A stretch of DNA of 64,000 nucleotides from Stenotrophomonas sp. NA06056 (GTDB lineage Bacteria > Pseudomonadota > Gammaproteobacteria > Xanthomonadales > Xanthomonadaceae), in the NCBI RefSeq assembly GCF_013364355.1, contig NZ_CP054931.1:186001-250000 (forward strand), given 5' to 3'. The position numbers and the translations under genes are program-made. Positions 1 to 6,684 of this stretch are shown piece after piece; position 1 is the first letter of the stretch, and each line of letters opens with the position of its first letter. The notes beneath the pieces are model-generated. The model saw only the letters and a program-made list of their open reading frames with translations. It was not told where the DNA came from and searched no databases.

Positions 1-339
1 GTGATCGCCGATGGCCGAACCAAACAGCGCAGGTGCCGCGCCGCGCAGCTTGCCGTCACCGCCGAAGACCAGGACCTGTGCTGCCGCCTTGTCCATGATC
101 GCGAACGGATAGCCCTGGTTGTCTTTGCTGGCGACTACCCAGCCGGCCAGTGCAATCACGGTTTCGGATACTTCCTGGCCCTGCGGAAGTTCATCGGCGG
201 CGTTCGCCGTTTCTGCGGCAGGTGCTTCTTTTGCTTCCTTGCCATTCTTGGCACTGGCCACGTTGGTACCTGCCAACGCCAGCGCGATGGTCAGCGCGGC
301 CGACACGGCCCGGCGTGCAGGGAGTGAGTACGTACGAAT
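1..339 (-). CDS. L,D-transpeptidase-like exported protein, N-terminal part (cut by window edge)
   Basis: Only the first 113 codons are present; the gene runs off the left edge. The N-terminus is a signal peptide (RTYSLPARRAVSAALTIALA, cleavage probably near ALAGTNVASA). The visible mature part contains GWVVASKDNQGYPFAIMDK, AQVLVFGGDGKLRGAAP and LFGSAIGD. This pattern fits the start of secreted L,D-transpeptidase (YkuD-fold) proteins, which crosslink peptidoglycan or attach lipoproteins to it; the catalytic HxxxxG/SxGCxR part is outside the window, so the family call is inference. No ATG or TTG fits. A GAAGGAG box at 347-353 lies 7 nt before an in-frame ATT (337-339), so ATT is taken as start; an upstream GTG without a ribosome site and an internal GTG inside the signal peptide are the alternatives. 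The gene lies 105 bp downstream of a lipoprotein gene on the same strand. Confidence 0.5.
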   Translation of the reverse strand, partial: MRTYSLPARRAVSAALTIALALAGTNVASAKNGKEAKEAPAAETANAADELPQGQEVSETVIALAGWVVASKDNQGYPFAIMDKAAAQVLVFGGDGKLRGAAPALFGSAIGDH

Positions 340-346
340 GGGACGG

Positions 347-353
347 CTCCTTC
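347..353 (-). promoter_or_regulatory. Ribosome binding site deciding an ATT start
   Basis: GAAGGAG on the minus strand, 7 nt upstream of the ATT at 337-339. It is the only strong Shine-Dalgarno sequence in the leader and has no ATG or GTG at a workable distance in the open frame. Confidence 0.5.
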
Positions 354-444
354 GGATGAAAACCGAGAGGCTGAAAGACACCAGTAGCCGGCGAAGGCCA
401 CTGGTGTCTGGTTCAAGCGTTCATCAATGTGGGTGGGAGAGCGG

Positions 445-717
445 TTAACCGCGCGGCTTGCGGCCGGCGGGCGCCCTTTCGAGCTGCTGGACGCGGCCTT
501 CAATCTGATCCAGACGCTGGTTGGCCTGCTGTGCGGACTGGTTGGCGGATTCGGCGCTCTGCGCCGCGCCCTGCACCTTCACGTCGAGCTGGTCGAGACG
601 TGAGTTGATCGTTGCGAACTCGTCTTTGTAGGTGGCGCAAGCACCGAGGCTTACGGTAGCAACGATGGCTACGGTGACGGCACGTGCCGCGTTCAATTGC
701 TGCTTGGTCAGGAACAT
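445..717 (-). CDS. Small alanine-zipper (Lpp/OprI-like) lipoprotein
   Basis: A 90-residue protein with a lipoprotein signal (SLGAC, lipidated Cys near residue 27). A heptad-like coiled coil follows (INSRLDQLDVKVQGAAQSAE, then SANQSAQQANQRLDQIEGRV), ending in a basic tail (AGRKPRG). The Ala/Gln/Ser-rich helix resembles murein lipoproteins such as Lpp and OprI, which trimerise and tether the outer membrane to peptidoglycan. The C-terminus ends RKPRG rather than with Lys, so covalent attachment is not certain. A GGAGGGAGT box precedes the ATG. The downstream L,D-transpeptidase-like gene on the same strand fits a cell-envelope pair, since such enzymes attach Lpp in other bacteria. Confidence 0.65.
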   Translation of the reverse strand: MFLTKQQLNAARAVTVAIVATVSLGACATYKDEFATINSRLDQLDVKVQGAAQSAESANQSAQQANQRLDQIEGRVQQLERAPAGRKPRG

Positions 718-1238
718 TCCACTCCCTCCTTCGTCTGGGGAGTCTGGAATATAGCGGCGTTTGTTCCCGGCGCTGCGAAGTGCTTTCAGCTGCAGTTGGA
801 AGACGTGGATGGGCTGTGAAGGTGCGGCAAGCAGCCAACCTTAACAAGCGGGAACACGCGAGCAGTGCTGCATCGGTGGATGCCCTTGCGCCGCTTCGAT
901 ACAGCCAATTCATCAGGATGAAGCAGGCTCACGCTGTCCTAATGAATGGGCGCAGATGAGCATTGCGGAACATCGACGCGCGCATCGCACTGCCACATGT
1001 GCTGTCCTCATCGGCGATCAGTACGACCAAACAGTCACACGCGACTTCCTGCATCCCGCGGGCTACTACATACCGCATCGAGAGTTCCCTGAACAGGAAC
1101 CTCATTCATGTACCGGTCAGTTCAATATTCAGGGCTGATTTCATCAGCAAACGGATAATTCACACCTGTCGAACGCCTCTCCTCCCTCCCCTCCCGAGGG
1201 GCGTTCGACGAAACCAAAATAATTAAAGGTGTATCCCG
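718..1238. other. Intergenic region, divergent promoters
   Basis: About 520 bp between the divergent lipoprotein and Ax21 genes. It should hold both promoters. Short open frames here have no ribosome site or recognisable protein. The only clear structure is an inverted repeat at 1168-1209 in the Ax21 leader. Confidence 0.5.
1168..1209 (+). promoter_or_regulatory. Stem-loop in the ax21 5' leader
   Basis: GTCGAACGCC (1168-1177) pairs perfectly with GGCGTTCGAC (1200-1209) around a pyrimidine-rich loop. It ends 29 nt before the ATG and just before the AAAGGTG ribosome site. It could stabilise the mRNA or act as an operator; the function is unknown. Confidence 0.5.
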
Positions 1239-1814
1239 ATGATCAAGAATTCGCTGCTTGCCCTGGGTCTGTTGGCCGCGCTGCCGTTCGCCGCATCGGC
1301 TGCCGATGGTCTGTCGTACAACTACGTTGAAGGCGGCTATGTGAACACCGATGCCAAGGGAGGCGACGCTGATGGCTGGGGCGTGAAGGGCTCGGTTGCC
1401 GTGCACCCGAACTTCCATGTCTTCGGTGACTACAGCAAGCAGGAAACCGACACCTTCAAGAACGATGTCGCCCAGTGGCGCATCGGTGCCGGCTACAACT
1501 ACGGCATCGCACCGAACACCGACCTGGTGGCTCGTGTTGCGTACCAGAAGTTCGATATGAAGCACGGCCTGGACTTCAACGGCTACTCCACTGAAGTGGG
1601 CGTGCGCACCGCGTTCAACCCGTACCTGGAAGGCTATGCGCTGGCCGGTTACGAGGATTACAGCAAGAAGCACGGCATCAACCCGGACGGCGAGTTCTAC
1701 GGCCGCGTCGGCGCCACCGCCAAGTTCAACCAGAACTGGGGCCTGAGTGGCGAAGTGAAGCTGGCCAAGGCCGGCGACCGCGAGTGGTTCGTGGGCCCGC
1801 GCTTCAGCTGGTAA
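1239..1814 (+). CDS. ax21: Ax21-family outer-membrane beta-barrel protein
   Basis: A 191-residue protein with a clear signal peptide (KNSLLALGLLAALPFAASAA). The mature protein alternates polar and hydrophobic residues in beta-strands, for example LSYNYVEGGYVNTDAKGG and DADGWGVKGSVAVHPNFHVF, and ends GPRFSW with a terminal aromatic residue typical of outer-membrane barrels. This matches the Ax21 family of Xanthomonas and Stenotrophomonas, abundant small outer-membrane proteins also found in vesicles. The early claim that Ax21 is a secreted quorum signal was withdrawn, so no signalling role is assigned. Stenotrophomonas genomes carry more than one ax21 copy. AAAGGTG lies 7-8 nt before the ATG and a strong terminator follows, so it is probably monocistronic. 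Confidence 0.85.
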   Translation: MIKNSLLALGLLAALPFAASAADGLSYNYVEGGYVNTDAKGGDADGWGVKGSVAVHPNFHVFGDYSKQETDTFKNDVAQWRIGAGYNYGIAPNTDLVARVAYQKFDMKHGLDFNGYSTEVGVRTAFNPYLEGYALAGYEDYSKKHGINPDGEFYGRVGATAKFNQNWGLSGEVKLAKAGDREWFVGPRFSW

Positions 1815-1872
1815 CAAACGCCTGTCGTTAGTGCGTGTAAGTGGCGTGTGACCTCTCTCCCATACGCCATCG

Positions 1873-1904
1873 GAAGCCCGGCCTCGTGCCGGGCTTCTTT
1901 TTTT
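1873..1904 (+). terminator. Rho-independent terminator of ax21
   Basis: GAAGCCCGGC (1873-1882), loop CTCGT, GCCGGGCTTC (1888-1897), followed directly by seven T residues. Confidence 0.9.
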
Positions 1905-1930
1905 CAGGCATTGGTTTGCCACAATGGGGC

Positions 1931-2698
1931 ATGGGCGAATCCTCCTCTCTCGCTGGCACCGGCACGGCCTACCAGGAACACCTGGCCCCTGCACCGCTGC
2001 GTGGCCAGTTCGGCCAGCTCTGGCAGAGCCAGTTGTCAGCCGACGCCAGCGGCAGCATCACCGTGCTGCCTGACGGCTGCGTGGATATCCTCTGGCGTGA
2101 TGGTGCGCTGTTCGTCGTGGGGCCCGATCGTACTGCCGCACACCCTCAGCTGGCGCCCGGTGCGCAGGTGCTGGGCGCGCGCTTCCGCCCAGGGCAGGCA
2201 TCGGCTGCGCTCGGCATCGACTTGTCCGACATCGTCGGTCAGGCCGTGCCGCTGATCGAATTCAATGCCCACTGGGCGACGCAGGCGGCGGCCTCGGTCG
2301 GTGATGCCGCGCCCGAGCGGCGCCTGCAGCGGTTGGCCGACTGCCTGCAACAGAACATGCCTGCGGCCGTGACGGACGAACAGACGCGGCGTGCGCATGC
2401 ACTGTTCGCGCACGCTTCCAAGGGCGACGCCAGCATCGACGCACTCGCCGCACATCTGGCGATGAGTCCGCGCACCCTGCGTCGCTTCAGCCAGGCGCAG
2501 TTCGGTTACGGCGCAAAGTCGCTGGAGCGGATCCTGCGCCTGCAGCGGTTCCTGCGCTGCAGCCAGGCGCAGCCCGCGCACAGTCTGGCGATGCTGGCCG
2601 CAGAGGCGGGCTATGCCGACCAGGCGCACCTCAGCCGCGAGGCACGCGAGCTGTCCGGCCTGACCGCCAGTGCGCTGCGCCAGGAGTGGGGGCGTTGA
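1931..2698 (+). CDS. AraC-family transcriptional regulator
   Basis: A 255-residue regulator. The N-terminal half (HLAPAPLRGQFGQLWQ, VLPDGCVDILWRD, GARFRPGQA) matches the cupin-like sensing domain seen in many AraC proteins (DUF6597 type). The C-terminal ~100 residues form the double helix-turn-helix DNA-binding domain (SIDALAAHLAMSPRTLRRFS, then LAAEAGYADQAHLSREAREL). An earlier in-frame ATG at 1841 would place the ax21 terminator inside the gene, so the ATG at 1931 is preferred. The VOC gene starts 69 bp downstream on the same strand and is its most likely partner or target. Confidence 0.85.
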   Translation: MGESSSLAGTGTAYQEHLAPAPLRGQFGQLWQSQLSADASGSITVLPDGCVDILWRDGALFVVGPDRTAAHPQLAPGAQVLGARFRPGQASAALGIDLSDIVGQAVPLIEFNAHWATQAAASVGDAAPERRLQRLADCLQQNMPAAVTDEQTRRAHALFAHASKGDASIDALAAHLAMSPRTLRRFSQAQFGYGAKSLERILRLQRFLRCSQAQPAHSLAMLAAEAGYADQAHLSREARELSGLTASALRQEWGR

Positions 2699-2767
2699 TG
2701 GCCGTTTCGTTCAAGACCGTAGCCCACGCCTGACCGATGCTGGGCGCTCCAACCACGGAGCCGCACC

Positions 2768-3136
2768 ATGAGCCACGCAGACACCACCGATGCCGAACGG
2801 CGCATCGACAACATCGAGTTCAACGTCGCCGACATTGCCCGCAGCAAGCAGTTCTATGGGCAGGTCTTCGGCTGGTCCTTCACCGATTACGGCCCGGCCT
2901 ATACCGAGTTCGATGATGGCCGCCTCAAAGGGGGCTTCGTCGCTGACGAGGCGGTGACCGCCACGGGAGGCGCGCTGGTGATTCTCTACTGTTCGGATCT
3001 GGCCGCTGCACAGCAGCGTATCCTCGCCGCCGGCGGCGAAATCGTGCAGGCCGTATTCGCCTTCCCCGGTGGCCGTCGCTTCCACTTCCGCGATCTGGAC
3101 GGTTACGTGCTGGCGGTATGGAGCGACCAAGGCTGA
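2768..3136 (+). CDS. VOC (glyoxalase/bleomycin-resistance fold) family protein
   Basis: A 122-residue single VOC module. IDNIEFNVADIARSKQFYGQ begins the first beta-alpha-beta-beta-beta unit and FAFPGGRRFHFRDLDGYVLA ends the second. The pattern NIEFNV, FYGQVFGW, HFRDLDGYVLAVW is characteristic. Such proteins are metal-dependent lyases, isomerases or dioxygenases, or binding proteins; the substrate cannot be told from sequence. A GGAG box lies about 8 nt before the ATG. The gene follows the AraC regulator on the same strand and faces the convergent DUF6624-like gene. Confidence 0.85.
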   Translation: MSHADTTDAERRIDNIEFNVADIARSKQFYGQVFGWSFTDYGPAYTEFDDGRLKGGFVADEAVTATGGALVILYCSDLAAAQQRILAAGGEIVQAVFAFPGGRRFHFRDLDGYVLAVWSDQG

Positions 3137-3154
3137 GCCTTGGTTGCCCCGGAG

Positions 3155-4084
3155 CTAGCGGACGGGCCTGCGGTACATCTCTGCGAGCGTGGCCTTGTAC
3201 TGCGCCAGTGGCTGCAGCCCCATCGCCTCGCGGCGCGCATCCAAGCCTTCCATGTCTTCGGTGGGGCGAAGTTCCATCGCGCCATCATCGGCCTGTGTGA
3301 ACTGGCTGCCATAGCGCTGCGGTTTGCCCTGCGCCAGCAGCACGCGATCAGTCAGCAGTGCCAGATCGGCGGGATCAGCTTCACCGGCTTTGGCGGCCTT
3401 CTCGATCAACGGCAACATATCGGCCTGGAACACGGGATCGTGATCGGCGTGCTGGACCAGCAGCCACGCGGCTTTGGCGCCATCATGTCCGGCCAGGGCA
3501 TACGTCGGCCAACCCTTGTCGGCTACCACCGATTTCAGCCAATCGGCGTTGGCCTTGATCACTGGAGCTGTCGCTTTGAATGCCTCGCCACCGCCAGCGT
3601 CGACAGCCACATGCTGTGCCGCCTGATCGCGCTCGGCGCGCTCCAGCAGTTCCCTGCGCAGGGGCGCGTCCAGCAATGCGAGGCGCCGCTGCTCGGCGGC
3701 CAGCACCTGCTTGTGCATGTCCGGCCACGCCGGGTCGTCGCGCAGTGCATTCAATCCCGGCCGGTCCTTGTGCAGCAGGTCATCGAACGACAGCCTGCCG
3801 CTGGGGAGCAAGGTGGTTACGTAGTTCATCGCTTTTACCCGCTCGCCGGCCGCTGCCGTGCATTCAACCAGCAGCAGTTCGCCACCCTCGGGAAAACGGC
3901 CTCCACGTTGCAACAGATCATCCAGCAACTGCGCACATCCGCTGAAGTCATCGGCGCCATAGCGTTCGAGCGCGCTGAAGAAGGGGCCTTCGTTGGCGGC
4001 TCGAATCTGCATCGGGATGGCCAGCAGCAACGCCAGCGCTGCAGCAACGGGCGCATGCTTCCATTGCATCGGTGAGTGGACCAT
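3155..4084 (-). CDS. Exported DUF6624-like protein
   Basis: A protein of about 309 residues with a signal peptide (APVAAALALLLAIPMQIRAA). The C-terminal two thirds are helical and charged, with WPTYALAGHDGAKAAWLLVQ followed by HADHDPVFQADMLPLIEKAA and LALLTDRVLLAQGKPQRYGS. This order (W..P..D/G, A.WLLVQHADHD, Y.LLTDR, G..Q.YGTQ) is the hallmark of the DUF6624 family, whose function is unknown. The start at 4084 is preferred because AGGAAG lies 6 nt upstream; an upstream in-frame ATG at 4135 lacks a ribosome site. The gene converges on the VOC gene. Confidence 0.7.
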   Translation of the reverse strand: MVHSPMQWKHAPVAAALALLLAIPMQIRAANEGPFFSALERYGADDFSGCAQLLDDLLQRGGRFPEGGELLLVECTAAAGERVKAMNYVTTLLPSGRLSFDDLLHKDRPGLNALRDDPAWPDMHKQVLAAEQRRLALLDAPLRRELLERAERDQAAQHVAVDAGGGEAFKATAPVIKANADWLKSVVADKGWPTYALAGHDGAKAAWLLVQHADHDPVFQADMLPLIEKAAKAGEADPADLALLTDRVLLAQGKPQRYGSQFTQADDGAMELRPTEDMEGLDARREAMGLQPLAQYKATLAEMYRRPVR

Positions 4085-4360
4085 CGACTGCTTCCTCCGT
4101 GAAGTGCGTGGATGGCGAGCCCTTGCAGGCCGCATGTCTGCAGGCTAGCAGTGTCGTGGCGAGGCCTCAAATGGACAGGCGGCCAGAGCAGCCGGAGCAT
4201 TCGATCACCGACACTGAACAACAGGCGCACGCGCTTGCCAGCGGATGGCTCACGCTCGCCGCGAACTGAGAACCGCTCCGTCGCCGGCAAGGCCGTTCCG
4301 CTATGATCGCCCGCACATCGCCCCATGCGATGTGCCCGCCTCAAGCCAGCAGGAACTGCC
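4085..4360. other. Divergent intergenic region
   Basis: 276 bp between the divergent DUF6624-like and peroxidase genes. It contains a TATGAT -10 candidate at 4302-4307 and a hairpin at 4313-4335; nothing else is recognisable. Confidence 0.5.
4313..4335 (+). promoter_or_regulatory. Hairpin in the peroxidase leader
   Basis: GCACATCG (4313-4320) pairs with CGATGTGC (4328-4335) around CCCCATG. It begins 5 nt after a TATGAT -10 candidate (4302-4307) and ends 25 nt before the GTG start. It would lie at the very 5' end of the mRNA or act as an operator. Confidence 0.45.
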
Positions 4361-5335
4361 GTGAACGCCCAGCCCGCCCCCATCACCGCCCTCAACCACA
4401 CGCTCGACAACGAGCCGCAGCAGATCACCGCGCCGCTGACCCATTCGGCCGCGTTCCTGGTGCTGGCGGTGAAGGACGATGAGGCATCGCTGGCGAAAGT
4501 GCGCGAGGTGCTGGCCAGCACCGATGATCTGATCAAGAACACTGCCATCCGCGAGATCGGGCGTACCTTCACCTGCAACGTGGCCATCGGCCACCGCGTG
4601 TGGGCGCCACTGGTGGGCAGCACGCCGCCGCGCGAGTTGAAGCAGTTCCAGGAAGTGAAGGGTGCTGTGCACACTGCGGTGTCCACGCCGGGCGATCTGC
4701 TGTACCACATCCGTGCACGCACGATGGACCTGATCGTAGCGTTCGAGAAGAACCTGCTGCTGGCCTTCGGTGATGCCGTGGAAGCGGTGGATGACGTGGC
4801 CGGTTTCCGTTACTTCGACGGCCGCGACCTGCTCGATTTCGTCGACGGTACCGCCAACCCCGAAGGCCTGTCGCTACCGGAGGCGACCATCGTCGGCGAC
4901 GAAGATCCCGACCATGCCGGTGGCAGCTACGTGGTGGTGCAGAAATACCTGCACAACCTCGATGCCTGGCGTGCGCAGAAGACCGAGGCGCAGGAAGCGA
5001 TCATCGGCCGCACCAAGCACGACAACATCGAGCTGGACGACGCGCCGGCCGACGCGCAGAAGTCGCACAAGACACTGTGCACCATCGAGGATGCCGACGG
5101 CGAGCACGAGATCCTGCGCGACAACATGCCCTTCGCCAACCCGGGGCGCGGCGAGTACGGCACCTACTTCATCGGCTACACGCGTCGGCTGTGGGTGATC
5201 GAGCAGATGCTGGAGCGGATGTTCATCGGCAATCCCGCGCCGTTGCACGACCGCATCCTCGATTTCTCCACCGCGACTACCGGCGTCACCTTCTTCGCCC
5301 CCTCGCGCAAAGTGCTGGCCGACCTGGGCGACTGA
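4361..5335 (+). CDS. Dyp-type heme peroxidase (YfeX-like)
   Basis: A protein of 324 residues from a GTG start with AGGAA upstream. It carries the Dyp signature DLLDFVDGTANPEG (GxxDG-type motif with the distal catalytic Asp) and, further on, VVVQKYLHNLDAW, where the His is the proximal heme ligand. The C-terminal part (GRGEYGTYFIGYTR) matches the second half of the ferredoxin-like fold. There is no signal peptide or Tat motif, so it is cytoplasmic and belongs with the YfeX/primitive Dyp class. These enzymes oxidise dyes and phenolics with H2O2; a proposed iron-release activity is disputed. An ATG at 4325 would add 12 residues but falls in the hairpin. Confidence 0.9.
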   Translation: MNAQPAPITALNHTLDNEPQQITAPLTHSAAFLVLAVKDDEASLAKVREVLASTDDLIKNTAIREIGRTFTCNVAIGHRVWAPLVGSTPPRELKQFQEVKGAVHTAVSTPGDLLYHIRARTMDLIVAFEKNLLLAFGDAVEAVDDVAGFRYFDGRDLLDFVDGTANPEGLSLPEATIVGDEDPDHAGGSYVVVQKYLHNLDAWRAQKTEAQEAIIGRTKHDNIELDDAPADAQKSHKTLCTIEDADGEHEILRDNMPFANPGRGEYGTYFIGYTRRLWVIEQMLERMFIGNPAPLHDRILDFSTATTGVTFFAPSRKVLADLGD

Positions 5336-5357
5336 TCATGCCGGGTGGGGCAGCCAG

Positions 5358-5425
5358 GTAGATCCACGCCATGCGTGGATGGATCAACCGGTTGCCCAGA
5401 ACAGCCACGCATGGCGTGGCTCTAC
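5358..5425. repeat. SMAG (GTAG) palindrome, inverted dimer
   Basis: GTAG plus ATCCACGCCATGCGTGGAT, then after 23 bp the opposite unit AGCCACGCATGGCGTGGCT plus CTAC. SMAG repeats are a large REP-like family in S. maltophilia. Confidence 0.85.
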
Positions 5426-5501
5426 TGCGGCAGGGACCGCCATCTGCCTGTCATCTACAGCACCGACCATGATGCGTTGGACGGCAGTGGAGACGTGGGT
5501 G

Positions 5502-5918
5502 ATGGTTTCTGCAGGCAACAGGCGCAGCACGCGCCGTGGCTGGCGCCCGTTGGCATGGTTGCTGGGCCTGCTGGCGCTGGGCAGCGCCAGCGTGTCCGCA
5601 CAGGACGCGCCTGCGCATTGGATGGCCTATGCCGCCTCCGTCAGCGGCGAACTGCAGCAGCGCCTGCAGCAGGAACAGGATCCGCAGGCGCAGCGTGTGC
5701 TGGCCTGGCTGCAGGAGCATCCCGATACGCCGGCACCGCTGGTGGTGAGCGTGTGGATCGCCCGCGATGGCGCGATCTCCAAACTGGAATTCGACAGCCT
5801 GGGTCATGCCCAGGTGGATGCCGATCTGCGCGCGACGCTGCAGGCCACGCCGTTGCCGGCGGCACCGCCAAAGGACATGCGCCAGCCGCTGCGGTTGGGG
5901 CTGGTGCTGACCCAGTAG
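5502..5918 (+). CDS. Small exported TonB-C-like protein
   Basis: About 138 residues from ATG 5502 (GGAGA 9 nt upstream); ATGs at 5469 and 5472 are alternatives. The N-terminus is basic, then one hydrophobic segment (LAWLLGLLALGSASVSAQ), a likely signal peptide. The rest contains VSVWIARDGAISKLEFDSLG and VDADLRATLQATPLPAAPP, the strand-helix-strand pattern of the TonB C-terminal domain (VxxxIxxDGxVxxxxxxxSSG, LDxxLxxxLxxxPLPPPP). The usual proline-rich linker and a full TonB anchor are missing, so it probably does not energise receptors alone. The stop codon TAG lies inside the GTAG head of a SMAG repeat. Confidence 0.6.
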   Translation: MVSAGNRRSTRRGWRPLAWLLGLLALGSASVSAQDAPAHWMAYAASVSGELQQRLQQEQDPQAQRVLAWLQEHPDTPAPLVVSVWIARDGAISKLEFDSLGHAQVDADLRATLQATPLPAAPPKDMRQPLRLGLVLTQ

Positions 5919-5982
5919 ATCCACGCCATGCGTGGATGGTGCGCCGATCACCCGCAACAGCCACGCATGGCGTGGCTCTGCT
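5915..5982. repeat. SMAG inverted dimer overlapping a stop codon
   Basis: GTAG at 5915-5918 contains the TAG stop of the upstream gene. ATCCACGCCATGCGTGGAT follows, then the inverse unit ending near CTGC at 5982. Confidence 0.85.
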
Positions 5983-6039
5983 GTGTTTCCGCAGGTGTGG
6001 TTGCGTTTGGCAGCTGCCAACCAAGGTTGGCGACTACCC

Positions 6040-6106
6040 GTAGATCCACGCCATGCGTGGATCGCGTGCCGATTGCCCACAACAGCCACGCATGGCGTGG
6101 CTCTAC
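6040..6106. repeat. SMAG inverted dimer overlapping the pnuC stop
   Basis: Same two units as the copy 125 bp upstream. The terminal CTAC (6103-6106) contains, on the minus strand, the TAG stop of the PnuC-family gene. Confidence 0.85.
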
Positions 6107-6684
6107 TGCATTGCCGCCTGCGGCTCGCGCGCGGCTGCGCTCCACGCGCGCAGACCGAACACGGCCAGGCCGAGGAAGAACACGTACAACGCGGCCGTCA
6201 CGTGCAGCGACTTGAACAGGTACGCGCCCACGTAGACCACGTCCACCACGATCCACACCCACCAGCAGGCCGCGTGTCGGCGTGCCTGCCACCACTGTCC
6301 GACCAGGCTCAGCGCGGTCAGCATCGCATCCAGCCATGGCAGTGCCGCATCGGTGAAGGTGTGCATGCCGGCGCCAAGCGCGACGCCGCCACACAGGCCG
6401 ATGGCGAGGTCGCGCAGCAGCGTCCCGCGCGCCAACGGCACGATGCGGATGCTGCCTTCATCGGCCGCGTGCTGGCGCCAGTTGATCCAGCCGTAGACCA
6501 GGAATCCACCGAAGGCGACCTGCAGCAGCGTATCCGAGTACAGCTTGGCCTCGGCGAACACCGCGCCGTACAGCGCGACCGACAGCAGGCCGACCGGCCA
6601 CGCGGCCAGCCGACGCTTTGCCATCAACCACACCCCGAGGATGCTGAAGAAGGCGGCGGTCCACTCGAGCGCGACGCCGCTCAC
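6103..6684 (-). CDS. pnuT: PnuC-family vitamin transporter, probably thiamine (PnuT-like)
   Basis: A 193-residue membrane protein with seven or so hydrophobic helices. Family signatures visible are WPVGLLSVALYGAVFAEAKL, YSDTLLQVAFGGFLVYGWI NW-type helix 3, and WWVWIVVDVVYVGAYLFKSL. PnuC proteins are facilitated carriers for nicotinamide riboside (PnuC), riboflavin (PnuX) or thiamine (PnuT), trapping the substrate by phosphorylation. The start is GTG, sharing GTGA with the TGA stop of the TonB-dependent receptor, so the two are translationally coupled. Because the operon lies behind a TPP riboswitch, thiamine is the likely substrate; that part is inference. Confidence 0.85.
   Translation of the reverse strand: MSGVALEWTAAFFSILGVWLMAKRRLAAWPVGLLSVALYGAVFAEAKLYSDTLLQVAFGGFLVYGWINWRQHAADEGSIRIVPLARGTLLRDLAIGLCGGVALGAGMHTFTDAALPWLDAMLTALSLVGQWWQARRHAACWWVWIVVDVVYVGAYLFKSLHVTAALYVFFLGLAVFGLRAWSAAAREPQAAMQ

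Noticed and set aside
956..1138. 60-codon frame in the ax21 upstream region
   Set aside because: No ribosome site and no recognisable sequence pattern; the region fits a promoter gap.
5379..5468. Longer N-terminus for the TonB-like protein from ATG 5379
   Set aside because: It would translate through the SMAG dimer at 5358-5425 and bury the signal peptide.
5358..6106. Regularly spaced palindromes as a CRISPR array
   Set aside because: Units are inverted pairs with unequal gaps, head the GTAG motif and recur singly across the window; there are no cas genes.
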